Positions 18,766 to 26,813 of a stretch of 64,000 bases of DNA are shown here, one piece after another. The position numbers and the translations under genes are program-made. A model generated the notes under the pieces. It was not told the DNA's origin. It saw nothing but the letters and a program-made list of their open reading frames with translations, and did not search any database. This stretch comes from Novosphingobium sp. B 225 (GTDB lineage: Bacteria; Pseudomonadota; Alphaproteobacteria; Sphingomonadales; Sphingomonadaceae): NCBI RefSeq assembly GCF_002198665.1, contig NZ_MWLM01000064.1, positions 281,502 to 345,501 of the forward strand. The letters run 5' to 3'. The stretch's first letter is position 1. Every line of letters begins with the position of its first letter.

Positions 18766-19545
18766 ATGCTGCTCGCCGTCGATGTGGGGAACACCAACGT
18801 CGTCTTCGCGCTGTTCGAAGGCCGCACGATCAAGGCGCGCTGGCGGATCGCCACCGATCCGCGTCGCACCGGCGATGAATACGCCGTGTGGCTGATGCAG
18901 TTGCTCGAAATCGAAGGCTTCAGCCGCGACGTGGTGGACCAGATCATCATTTCCACCGTCGTCCCGCGCGCGCTGCACAATCTGGAAGTGCTGGCGGACA
19001 AATATTTCAAGGTGCCTGCCTTGGTCGCGGGGATCGCTCCGGTCGACTACGGCATGGAAATTGACGTGGACGAGCCGCGCTCGCTGGGTGCGGACCGCGC
19101 GGTCAATGCGATTGCAGCTCATGCCAAGTATCCGGGCGACCTGATCGTGGTCGATTTCGGCACGGCCACTACCTTTGACGTGATCGATTTCAACGGTGCC
19201 TACAAAGGCGGATCGATTGCCCCAGGGCTCAACCTCTCGCTCGACGCGCTGGTCGGCAACACTGCCAAGCTGCCCCGCATCGCGATTGAAAGTCCGCGTA
19301 CCGACAGCGTGATTGGCCGCAACACCGAAGATCAGATGCTGATCGGGGTATTTTGGGGCTATGTTGCGATGATGGAAGGCCTGATCGCGCGGATGCGGGC
19401 CGAGATCGGCCGCCCGGCCAAAGTGATCGCCACCGGCGGACTTGCCATTCTGTTCCAGAAGCACACCAGCCTGTTCGACGCGGTTGATGCCGATTTGACG
19501 CTGGAAGGGATGGCTATCCTGGCGGAGAAGGCCCACAGGGCCTGA
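18766..19545 (+). CDS. coaX: type III pantothenate kinase
   Basis: CoaX phosphorylates pantothenate in the first committed step of coenzyme A synthesis. The 259-residue protein has the ASKHA-fold phosphate motif [14 protein letters not shown] at its start, the catalytic segment [11 protein letters not shown], and [11 protein letters not shown]. The ATG at 18766 has GAGGA 7-11 nt upstream. An upstream in-frame ATG lies inside birA and is less likely. It follows birA by 10 bp and precedes rnj by 1 bp. Confidence 0.95.
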   Translation: MLLAVDVGNTNVVFALFEGRTIKARWRIATDPRRTGDEYAVWLMQLLEIEGFSRDVVDQIIISTVVPRALHNLEVLADKYFKVPALVAGIAPVDYGMEIDVDEPRSLGADRAVNAIAAHAKYPGDLIVVDFGTATTFDVIDFNGAYKGGSIAPGLNLSLDALVGNTAKLPRIAIESPRTDSVIGRNTEDQMLIGVFWGYVAMMEGLIARMRAEIGRPAKVIATGGLAILFQKHTSLFDAVDADLTLEGMAILAEKAHRA

Positions 19546-19546
19546 C

Positions 19547-21184
19547 ATGACGAAACCCGGCAAGGAATTATTGTTTTGCGCGCTCGGCGGCTCGGGCGAG
19601 ATTGGCATGAATGTCAATCTCTACGGCTGCGAAGGCAAGTGGCTGATGGTCGATCTGGGGATGACCTTTGGCGCCAACGAATACCCCGGCACTGAACTGG
19701 TCTTCGCCGATCTCGATTTCATTGAGGAGCGCGTCAAGGACTTGATCGGGATCGTGCTGACCCACGGGCACGAGGATCACATCGGTGCTGTTCCCTATTT
19801 TGCCAAGGAACTGGGCGTACCGCTTTATGCCACCCCGTTCACAGCCAGGCTGGTCAGTGAAAAGCTGGTCGAGGCAGGGATCGCGGGCGAGGTTGAGCTG
19901 AAAGTCATCGATCACCTCGACAGTTTCCAGCTGGGACCGTTCGGCATCCGTTATGTCCCGCTGGCGCACTCGATTGCCGAGGGTAATGCGCTGGTGATCG
20001 AAACACCTTATGGCCGGATCTTCCATACCGGCGATTGGAAGCTTGATGACCGGCCGCTGGTGGGCACGCCTGCAACCACCGAGGAACTGACCGCGATCGG
20101 GGATCAGGGGGTGCTCGCGCTCGTCTGCGATTCGACCAATGTGTTCAATCCCGCCGCGTCCGGATCGGAAGGCGCGGTGCGCGATGCCTTGCTCGAAGAA
20201 GTGCGCCGTCACCATGGACGCCGGGTGCTGATCACCACGTTCGCTTCCAACGTTGCACGGTTGCAGACTCTGGCCGAAGTGGCCGAGGCGACACATCGGC
20301 GGCTTTGCATAGCAGGCCGCTCGCTTGACCGGATCATTCGCGCGGGCCAGGCCTCGGGCTATCTCAAGGATCTGCCGCAGACGGTTGATTTCGACACGGC
20401 GATGAACCTGCCGCGCGGCGAAGTGCTGATCGTTGCCACCGGCGGGCAGGGCGAACCGCGCGCGGCGCTGGCCCGGATTGCCGAAGGCAATCACCAGATC
20501 GCGCTGGAATCGGGCGACGTTGTGCTGTTCTCCAGCCGTCAGATCCCCGGCAATGAAGTCGCCATCGGGCGGATCCAGAACCGACTCGCCGGGCAAGATG
20601 TGGTGATCGTGACTGATCGGCAGGCAGAAATCCATGTCTCGGGCCACCCCGGGCGTCCCGAATTGCAGGCGCTCTACAGCTGGATTCGCCCGCAGATCCT
20701 GATGCCGGTCCACGGCGAAGTGCGGCATATGAAAGAGCAGGGCCGGCTCGGCAAGGCCAGCGGGATCAAACAGGTGGTGGTCCAGCAGAACGGCGATCTG
20801 GTGCGACTGGCGCCGGGCAAGCCTGGCAAGATCAGTGAAGTGCGGGCCGGACGCCTGGTGCTTGATGGCGACATCATCGTGCCCGCCGATGGCGAAGCGA
20901 TGGTGATGCGCCGCCGTCTGGCTCACAACGGTTTTGTCGTGGTGGTGCTGGATGGCAAGGGCCGGGTTCAGGTTGAAGGGATCGGCCTGCCGCTGGACGA
21001 GGACTATGACGATTTCGCCGCCGAAGCGCGCGAGGATGTTGCGGCGGCGCTTGCCAAGCTGAAAGGCGGCCAGCGCCATGACCGCGAGGCGATTACCGAA
21101 GCCGCCCGGCTGGCCGCGCGGCGCGCCGCCAGTCGCTGGTCAGGCAAGAAGCCGCAGGTCCGCGTGATCCTGCCAGAGGTTTGA
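19547..21184 (+). CDS. rnj: ribonuclease J
   Basis: RNase J is a metallo-beta-lactamase/beta-CASP nuclease with endo- and 5' exonuclease activity in rRNA and mRNA processing. The 545-residue protein has the zinc motif LTHGHEDHIGAVPYF and the later metal ligands AHSIAEGNALVIETP and HTGDWKLD. It also has the beta-CASP motifs CDSTNVFNPAASGSEG and VSGHPGRPEL, and PVHGEVRHMKEQ. The C-terminal 100 residues form the usual accessory domain. It is the fourth gene of the nuoN-birA-coaX-rnj chain. Confidence 0.95.
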   Translation: MTKPGKELLFCALGGSGEIGMNVNLYGCEGKWLMVDLGMTFGANEYPGTELVFADLDFIEERVKDLIGIVLTHGHEDHIGAVPYFAKELGVPLYATPFTARLVSEKLVEAGIAGEVELKVIDHLDSFQLGPFGIRYVPLAHSIAEGNALVIETPYGRIFHTGDWKLDDRPLVGTPATTEELTAIGDQGVLALVCDSTNVFNPAASGSEGAVRDALLEEVRRHHGRRVLITTFASNVARLQTLAEVAEATHRRLCIAGRSLDRIIRAGQASGYLKDLPQTVDFDTAMNLPRGEVLIVATGGQGEPRAALARIAEGNHQIALESGDVVLFSSRQIPGNEVAIGRIQNRLAGQDVVIVTDRQAEIHVSGHPGRPELQALYSWIRPQILMPVHGEVRHMKEQGRLGKASGIKQVVVQQNGDLVRLAPGKPGKISEVRAGRLVLDGDIIVPADGEAMVMRRRLAHNGFVVVVLDGKGRVQVEGIGLPLDEDYDDFAAEAREDVAAALAKLKGGQRHDREAITEAARLAARRAASRWSGKKPQVRVILPEV

Positions 21185-21190
21185 GCTGCG

Positions 21191-21475
21191 ATGAAACTGA
21201 CGTCGATGATCGCGATCTATGCCCTGTTCTGGGTAATGGCGGCGATTTTCCTGCTGCCCTTCGGCTTGCGCACACCGCACGAAGTTGGAGAAGAGCCGCA
21301 ACGCGGCCATGCCAGCAGCGCCCCGATCAACTTCAATCCGCGCCGCATTGCCCGCCGCGCGACTGTTCTGGGGCTGGTGTTCTTCGCGCTCTATTACGCG
21401 AACTACATCAATGGCTGGATCACGACCGAAGATCTTGACGTGACGGCGTGGTTTCCTGGCCTGCTCGGAAAGTAG
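21191..21475 (+). CDS. DUF1467 family membrane protein
   Basis: This is a 94-residue protein with two predicted transmembrane helices (residues about 5-25 and 58-78). The segment LFWVMAAIFLLPFGLRTPHE is typical of the alphaproteobacterial DUF1467 family. The function is unknown. It follows rnj by 6 bp in the same orientation and is probably the last gene of the run, because a large imperfect palindrome follows and the next gene is convergent. Confidence 0.85.
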   Translation: MKLTSMIAIYALFWVMAAIFLLPFGLRTPHEVGEEPQRGHASSAPINFNPRRIARRATVLGLVFFALYYANYINGWITTEDLDVTAWFPGLLGK

Positions 21476-21477
21476 CT

Positions 21478-21545
21478 TAGAGCCTGATGAGATGAGATTG
21501 ATCCAACCCCTGCGGGGCGGGCCAATCTAATGCCATCAGGTTCTA
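21478..21545. terminator. nested palindrome between convergent genes, possible bidirectional terminator
   Basis: Twelve-bp outer arms (21478-21489 and 21534-21545, one mismatch that is G-U in RNA) enclose AGATTG/CAATCT arms (21495-21500 and 21523-21528). A CCCC-TGC-GGGG tip sits at 21507-21517. The right arm includes the stop codon of the tipN-like gene. There is no clear T-run, so it may be a termination structure or a further small dispersed palindrome. Confidence 0.5.
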
Positions 21546-24158
21546 GCTGCGCAGCCGCTCGATCGCCTGGGCCAGTGCGACATAGAGCTTGCCCATATCC
21601 GACGATAGCAGCGTGACCCCCAGGGCATGGCCATCGCGTGTGGACAGCAGCTGACGCAGCATCGCTTCGAAATCGTGAATATAGCGGCTGACATGTTCGC
21701 GGAAATCGGCGTCGTTCTCATAAAGCTGGGAGACCGACCTGGCCTCTGGCGCCTCGAGCAGCTTGACCGCACGGCGTGTGAAGACCCCGCGATCACCACG
21801 CAGATAGCTGGCCCAGGCAGTGTCTGAAACCTCGCTGTCCATCGCTCGGGCAATATCGATGGCGTTCGAATTGAGCGATTCGGTGATCAGAGCGACGCGG
21901 CGGGCGAAATCATTGTCGACCTGTTCCTCGGCACGGCTGCGGGCGTGTTCGACCCGCCGTTCGAGGTGCCCGGCCAGTTCGCTGACTTTGGCCAACTGGT
22001 CACGCAGCTGGATCGCGGCTTCGCGGCTGACGCCAGAGGCATGGGCCGCCGCCTGTTCGAGTTGCCCGGCCGCTTCTGCGGCGCGGGCGTGCATCGCCTT
22101 GTCGATCGCCGCGCCGCTCGCCTCACCAATCCGCTCGGCAAGCGCGGTGATCGAGTTGGCACTCATCGCTTCCAGATCGCTCACGGCGGCGCTGGCCGCC
22201 CCGGTCAGCGATACTATCGCCGCTTTCAGCGCGCCCTGCGCATGTTCGGCGAGTTCTTCACTGTTGGTGCGGACGCTCTCCAGTTCGGTCCGCAACCGTT
22301 CCAGTTCGCCGCCATGTTCGCCCAACTGGCCGCCCAAGCGTTCATGCAAAATCGCAAGATCGCCCAATGCCCCGGTTAGCAGGGCCTGTCCCTGATCAAG
22401 ATGCGCAGTCAGGCTGGCACCCTTGCCTTCGGCATCGACCATCGCCTGCTTTAATTCTGCGGTACGGGCTTCGATTTCGGCCAGCTTGGCTTCACTCACG
22501 GCCATGGCCTGGGGCAGGTCCTGGGTCGAATGCTGGACACTGGCCTGGATCAGTTCGAGCAGACGGACGCTATTGTCAGTCAGTTCGTTGACCGCCGTGT
22601 CAGTTCCCGCCAGCGCACCGCGGCTGAGTGTCAGCTTCTCGGTCAATTGCGCCAGACTGCGGGCGACGCCTTGCTCGACTGCTGTGGCGTGATCAGCGCT
22701 TTCTGCCATCCGGGTGGCAAATTGGCCAAGCTGCTCTGCGATGGTTTCGCTTTGCCCGGCAATTTGACGAGACTGCGCTTCATGCGCTTCGCGCCGCTCG
22801 GCAATCGCTGCGTCGAGTTCGGTCATCTGCCCGGCCAGCCGCTCTGCGAAAGCGGTGTGCTGCGCGGCGATTTCATCGCGGCGGCGGTTCATTTCCTCGG
22901 CAAACAGGCGGTCGCGCTCGATCATCCGGCTGTCAACGTCCTCCGCCTCCTGAGCCAGTGCGGACAAGCGGTTGCGCGCGGATTCAAGCGCCTTCTCGTC
23001 AATTTCGCCAACCTTGGCGATGGCATCGCGCAGCTGTTCTTCCAGCCGCCCGATCGACCCGCGCCAGGCGGTCAGCGCGCCTTCTTCGGCTTCACGCAGC
23101 GCGCGGCCGATGGTGGCGCCTTCATCCCGCACAGCGGAAAGCCGCGCGCGCAGCGAAGTGAGGCTTTCGGCTTCGTTGCCATCAAGCTGTTCACGGGCCG
23201 TGTTCAGCTCTTCGCCCAGAGCAGCGGCGCGGGCGCGGATTGCGGCCAGCACGGCCACTTCATCGCTGTCCAGGCGGGTGCGGAACTGTTCACCCTGATC
23301 CGCGAGCGCGGCAAAGCGCGCAGTTGCTATCCCATCGAGCTGCTCGGTCTGGCGGGTGAATTCACCAAGCGTGTTTTCGACCAACCCCTTGAGCGACAAG
23401 ACTTGCCGCTCGCTCGCCTGGCCAAATTCGTTGAGCTTGTTGAAGCCCTGGATCATGTCTTCCAGTTGGGCATGGGCGGTGCGACCGGCGGTGGCGATAT
23501 TGTTGGTGACGTCCTTGGCCGAATTGGCGATCACCGGCAGCTGTCCACGCAGCTTTTCCATGTTTTCCAATGCAGCAGTGCTGACATCGCCGATCGCATC
23601 GATCCGCAGGCCGTTGTCACGCACCAGACTGGCAAGCCGGTCCGCGTTCTCGCTCAGCCGTTCGCTGGCGACCCGGCCCAATGCTTCGAGATCGCGGGAC
23701 TGGGCAGAGATGAATTCGCGCGCCAGGCTGAGTTCCTGGTTAACGGTGGTCAGCCGGGTTTCCAGCCGGGCGCTTTCATCGCCCAGCAGGCGTGCTGTTT
23801 CACCAAAGCGCTGCGCCTCGCGGCGGCTGTTGCGCAGGATGAGTTGCCACAGCACGCAGACCAGAAGCACCGGCATCGACCAGTCGCGGATCCACACAGT
23901 CCATTGTGCAGGTGTACCGCCGGTCGACATGTCCACCAGATTGACCGAGATGAACAGTGCACTCCACCCGATTACCGCCAGGATCGCCGCAGTTGCGCCT
24001 GCAATCAGCGCCCAAGGCCGACGCGGCGTGACGGCCGGTTCGTCCCACACTTCATCCAGTTCCAGCGCGCCATCCTCTTCCAAGGCGGCAAGCTGTTCTT
24101 CCGAAACGGGATTTTCCGTTTCTTCGGTTACGGCGACGATGCGGGTTCCCCTGGTCAT
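21543..24158 (-). CDS. tipN: TipN-like coiled-coil membrane protein (cell-polarity landmark)
   Basis: The 871-residue product begins with an acidic cytosolic stretch. Two transmembrane helices follow (about residues 49-75, ALIAGATAAILAVIGWSALF, and 92-110). The remaining 740 residues are mostly Ala/Glu/Gln/Arg-rich coiled coil. The conserved C-terminal block contains DTAWASYLRGDRGVFTRRAV, RYIHDFEAMLRQLL and LLSSDMGKLYVALAQAIERL. Architecture, length and my memory of the C-terminal block match TipN of Caulobacter, which marks the new pole and positions division and flagellar factors; this is from memory, not from a search. I chose the ATG at 24158. A frame-open ATG at 24207 would place two DnaA boxes inside the gene. 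Confidence 0.6.
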   Translation of the reverse strand: MTRGTRIVAVTEETENPVSEEQLAALEEDGALELDEVWDEPAVTPRRPWALIAGATAAILAVIGWSALFISVNLVDMSTGGTPAQWTVWIRDWSMPVLLVCVLWQLILRNSRREAQRFGETARLLGDESARLETRLTTVNQELSLAREFISAQSRDLEALGRVASERLSENADRLASLVRDNGLRIDAIGDVSTAALENMEKLRGQLPVIANSAKDVTNNIATAGRTAHAQLEDMIQGFNKLNEFGQASERQVLSLKGLVENTLGEFTRQTEQLDGIATARFAALADQGEQFRTRLDSDEVAVLAAIRARAAALGEELNTAREQLDGNEAESLTSLRARLSAVRDEGATIGRALREAEEGALTAWRGSIGRLEEQLRDAIAKVGEIDEKALESARNRLSALAQEAEDVDSRMIERDRLFAEEMNRRRDEIAAQHTAFAERLAGQMTELDAAIAERREAHEAQSRQIAGQSETIAEQLGQFATRMAESADHATAVEQGVARSLAQLTEKLTLSRGALAGTDTAVNELTDNSVRLLELIQASVQHSTQDLPQAMAVSEAKLAEIEARTAELKQAMVDAEGKGASLTAHLDQGQALLTGALGDLAILHERLGGQLGEHGGELERLRTELESVRTNSEELAEHAQGALKAAIVSLTGAASAAVSDLEAMSANSITALAERIGEASGAAIDKAMHARAAEAAGQLEQAAAHASGVSREAAIQLRDQLAKVSELAGHLERRVEHARSRAEEQVDNDFARRVALITESLNSNAIDIARAMDSEVSDTAWASYLRGDRGVFTRRAVKLLEAPEARSVSQLYENDADFREHVSRYIHDFEAMLRQLLSTRDGHALGVTLLSSDMGKLYVALAQAIERLRS

Positions 24159-24162
24159 GCGG

Positions 24163-24193
24163 TGTGGATAACACGGGGGATGCCTGTGGATAA
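24163..24193 (+). promoter_or_regulatory. two perfect DnaA boxes in the tipN/hpt-like divergent gap
   Basis: TGTGGATAA occurs at 24163-24171 and again at 24185-24193, same orientation, 22 bp apart (about two helical turns). The reverse complement, TTATCCACA, is the consensus DnaA box. A weaker TTATCCACG lies at 24632-24640. The 72-bp gap is too small for a replication origin, so a DnaA-controlled divergent promoter is the simpler reading. Confidence 0.65.
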
Positions 24194-24201
24194 ACCCCCA
24201 G

Positions 24202-24209
24202 TTAACCAA
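24202..24209 (+). promoter_or_regulatory. TTAACCAA, CtrA-like half-site upstream of the hpt-like gene
   Basis: The octamer differs by one base from the CtrA half-site TTAACCAT of alphaproteobacteria. It begins 29 bp before the ATG at 24231. An identical octamer lies at the same distance from the ATG at 25851. CtrA binding is an inference. Confidence 0.4.
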
Positions 24210-24230
24210 ATCGTCCTAAGGGATTGATTC

Positions 24231-24533
24231 ATGGCATATGAAGCAGGAGCTCTCGACGCGACTCTGGCCGCTGCGGCGGGCGAGGACCCCGCGCTGTTTT
24301 CCGAACTGCGTCAGGCGTTTGGGGAAAGTGCGCTGCGCCAACTGGACCTGCTGCGGCGGTCACGCTGCGATGCCAATTGGCAGATGTCCGCCTTGCGGCT
24401 CAAAGGCTTGGCGGCAAGCTTTCATGCGGAACCTTTGATGCTGCTGGCTGATGAGGCGCTTGATGGCGCGCCGGGGGATCCATCGGTGATGCGCCGGATC
24501 CAACTTTACCTCGACGAGTTTCTCGCCGTTTAG
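24231..24533 (+). CDS. Hpt-like protein lacking the phosphoacceptor histidine
   Basis: This is a 100-residue all-helical protein. The segment WQMSALRLKGLAASFHAEPL aligns with the Hpt core, where the usual motif is A-H-x-L-K-G. Here the histidine position is Leu55, while L57, K58 and G59 are kept. The surrounding helices (FGESALRQLDLLRR, LMLLADEAL) also fit the Hpt bundle. It therefore should not accept a phosphoryl group and may act as a docking or dimerisation module. The ATG at 24231 has TAAGGG 9 nt upstream. It heads a four-gene operon ending in a histidine-less kinase homologue. The Hpt call is from motif alignment by eye. Confidence 0.55.
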   Translation: MAYEAGALDATLAAAAGEDPALFSELRQAFGESALRQLDLLRRSRCDANWQMSALRLKGLAASFHAEPLMLLADEALDGAPGDPSVMRRIQLYLDEFLAV

Positions 24534-24616
24534 GCCGTTTTGCCGCGCGGCTGCTTGGCAGCGACGCGCTGCTGCTCTAGAACCTGCGGCCCATCCCACG
24601 CGCGCGGAGAAAGACG

Positions 24617-25825
24617 CTGCGGGTCGCCCTGTTATCCACGCTTGAAACTGTTCCCGGCAGTTCCGCGCCGCGCGCGCTGCTGCGCGTCGGCGGGATTAGC
24701 GTGCTTTCGCAGCAACTGCGACTGGCGCTGGCGCTGGATTGCGAACGGGTCATCTGCCTGGGCAATGCCATCACACCTGAACTGCTCGCCATGCAGCACC
24801 AGGCCGAAACGGCCGGAGCCAGCTTTCACCTGATTGCCGGACCACGTGCATTGGGCGGACTGGTGACCGCGACCGACGAGGTCATTGCCCTCGACGATGG
24901 CTTGCTGGCCTTGCCGTCGGAACTGGCGACACTGTTGGGGCAAGGGCAGGGAGTGCTGGTCCAGCCGATCGAGCAAGGACTGGAAGCAGGGTTTGAACGG
25001 ATCGATCTGAACCACGCCAGCGCCGGGGCAATGCGCATTCCGGGGCGGTTGGTGGAACGGTTGGCCGAACTTCCGCCGGATTGCGATACGATTTCCGCCC
25101 TCCAGCGCATTGCCTTGCAAGCCGGGGTCAGCCAGCGGCCTATCCCTGGCCCCGGACAGCGCGGCCCGGTGTGGGCGCTGATCCGGCAGGAAGCTGATGC
25201 GCAGTCGCTTGAGCCCTTGTGGATTCGCCTGCGCACCAGGCAGGATCGGCCGATTGGTCCGTCGCGCTGGCTTGCTCTGGCCGGGGTCCGACAATTCGGC
25301 CCGGCGTTGCTCCACGCCGGCAGCGGCAGCACCATCCTGGCGATTGGCGCGGCCTTGCTGGCCTTGCTGGGGATCGGCTCCGGCTGGTTTGAAGCCACGG
25401 CACTGGGGCTGGGCTTCTGCGCTTTTGGTTGGGTGATGCGGCAATCGGCCGCTTTCCTGTCGCTGATCGAAAGCGACGATGTGCGCGGATTGCGGCATTT
25501 TCTGCGCAGTGAAACGGCCTATGGCTGGATGCTGGATGCCATCATGGTAATCCTGATCGGCTGGGGTGCTGGCGGGGCAATTCCGCTGATCAGCTATGAA
25601 CGTTACTTCCCGGCGCTGATGCTGGTCGCTTTGCTGCGGATTCTGCCGCGCAATCTGGGCGCGCAATGGGGGGCATGGCTGGAAGACCGTGCTTTGCTGG
25701 CCGTGCTGATGCTGATTGCGATGCTGGCGGGCCTGGGCCGCGAAGCGGCACTGGCGGGCGCGCTGTTATTGGCGCTGGCCGGAATTGTTCTGCCGGGCCG
25801 TGAATTTCGACTAACGCGACCTTAA
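24617..25825 (+). CDS. membrane protein with nucleotidyltransferase-like N-terminus, apparent CTG start
   Basis: The frame is open from a stop at 24578-24580. The coding-like sequence LRVALLSTLETVPGSSAP, RALLRVGGISVLSQQLRLAL precedes the first standard start, a GTG at 24701. The CTG at 24617 has GGAGAAAG 4-11 nt upstream and yields 402 residues; starting at GTG gives 374 and removes the well-formed N-terminus. Residues 1-200 resemble a nucleotidyltransferase (MobA-like) fold, with GGISVLSQQL and ALALDCERVICLG, but without the Gly-rich GGxGxR signature. The C-terminal 170 residues hold about five or six transmembrane helices. I cannot assign a function. It lies third from the end of the Hpt-like operon. 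Confidence 0.6.
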   Translation: MRVALLSTLETVPGSSAPRALLRVGGISVLSQQLRLALALDCERVICLGNAITPELLAMQHQAETAGASFHLIAGPRALGGLVTATDEVIALDDGLLALPSELATLLGQGQGVLVQPIEQGLEAGFERIDLNHASAGAMRIPGRLVERLAELPPDCDTISALQRIALQAGVSQRPIPGPGQRGPVWALIRQEADAQSLEPLWIRLRTRQDRPIGPSRWLALAGVRQFGPALLHAGSGSTILAIGAALLALLGIGSGWFEATALGLGFCAFGWVMRQSAAFLSLIESDDVRGLRHFLRSETAYGWMLDAIMVILIGWGAGGAIPLISYERYFPALMLVALLRILPRNLGAQWGAWLEDRALLAVLMLIAMLAGLGREAALAGALLLALAGIVLPGREFRLTRP

Positions 25826-25829
25826 CCAA
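25822..25829 (+). promoter_or_regulatory. second TTAACCAA octamer, upstream of the helical protein gene
   Basis: It overlaps the upstream stop codon and begins 29 bp before the ATG at 25851. It shares the arrangement TTAACCAA-N7-TAAGG-N9-ATG with 24202-24233. The TAAGG is likely the Shine-Dalgarno. A regulatory role is inferred from the match alone. Confidence 0.35.
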
Positions 25830-25850
25830 GCAGGCGTAAGGCTGCCTCCC

Positions 25851-26810
25851 ATGAACGAGAATGCTGCCCAGGCCCTGACACAGGTTCCGGTCGAAACGGT
25901 CATGCGCGATGAACTTGCGCATGGCGATGCCTTGCTTGGCACGATCGCGCCGATCCTGCGTCACTTGCTTGCCAATGACGATCATTCGCTGTTTAGCGAC
26001 GAGATCATTGCCCGCGTGCGCGGTATGATGGACGATCTTGCGCGCCAGTTGCTCGATGCGCTGGCTGTCGCGGGCGGACTGGACGGTGATGGCCAATATC
26101 CCGCAGAGCAGCGCGAGGCGCTGATTGAGGCTTTCGTGGCCCATCCCGGCCTGCTGGCCCATGCCCACGCTCTGGCGTTGGAATGGCAGTTGACCGAACG
26201 GCTTGAGGCTCGGCTCAGCCTGGATCCGGTCCTTTCACCGCTGCTTCAGGCGCTGATTGCATCGCCTGACGCAGGGATGGCGGCGACGGCAATGGCGCTG
26301 CTGGCGGCGCAGGCGCGTTATGTCCAGTGCCAGCGTCGCATGCAGTTGCCGCTCGCGGAATTGCCGGGCGACCTGCTCCACGCCGCGCTGCGCACGCTCT
26401 ATGCTGCGGCGGCTGGTCGGGATGATCTGGCCTCCGCAGCCGAAACCGCGATTCGCGCGAACTATGCCGAGGCACGCGGACGGTTGGGGTTGATCGCTCG
26501 GCTGATCACCGGAATGGGTGGCGGGGCCACGGCGGCACTGGCAGTAACCCATGGCGGGGTAGCGATGTTCCTTTCCGCCATGGCGCTTGCGTCCGGGCAG
26601 GAACGCGATCTGGCCGTGCTGGCGACCAACGAAGGCCAGTTGGCCCGATTGGCCCTGGCATTGCGCGCGTCCGGCATGAAGCCGCAGGGCGTGGAAGAAC
26701 AATTCGTCGCGCTCCATCCCGATGTCGCATTGCCCGAAGGGTTCGAACAGCTCGGTTCGGATCACGCCGCGGCACTGCTGGCCCGATCGGCGGCAGTCGT
26801 CGGCGCTTAA
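25851..26810 (+). CDS. uncharacterised helical protein, possibly DUF2336-type
   Basis: This is a 319-residue, Ala/Leu-rich, all-helical protein without signal peptide or transmembrane segments. Repeated helical pairs such as ALLGTIAPILRHLLANDDHS and LARQLLDALAVAGGLDGDGQ suggest a HEAT-like or DUF2336-like array. DUF2336 proteins are alphaproteobacterial and often sit beside signalling genes, but I cannot confirm membership. The ATG at 25851 has TAAGG 9 nt upstream. The kinase homologue starts 3 bp after its stop, so the two are surely co-expressed and may act together. Confidence 0.6.
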   Translation: MNENAAQALTQVPVETVMRDELAHGDALLGTIAPILRHLLANDDHSLFSDEIIARVRGMMDDLARQLLDALAVAGGLDGDGQYPAEQREALIEAFVAHPGLLAHAHALALEWQLTERLEARLSLDPVLSPLLQALIASPDAGMAATAMALLAAQARYVQCQRRMQLPLAELPGDLLHAALRTLYAAAAGRDDLASAAETAIRANYAEARGRLGLIARLITGMGGGATAALAVTHGGVAMFLSAMALASGQERDLAVLATNEGQLARLALALRASGMKPQGVEEQFVALHPDVALPEGFEQLGSDHAAALLARSAAVVGA

Positions 26811-26813
26811 GGC

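Noticed and set aside
22530..24227. 565-codon plus-strand frame opposite the TipN-like gene
   Set aside because: Composition is that of a shadow frame; the minus-strand frame has transmembrane helices, coiled coil and a conserved C-terminus.
24159..24230. Replication origin
   Set aside because: Only two strong DnaA boxes, no AT-rich unwinding region and no origin-linked genes such as dnaA, hemE or parAB nearby.
24540..24833. 97-codon ORF starting in the hpt-like/membrane protein gap
   Set aside because: Cys/Arg-rich and out of frame with the hydrophobic, coding-like sequence of the 402-residue protein.
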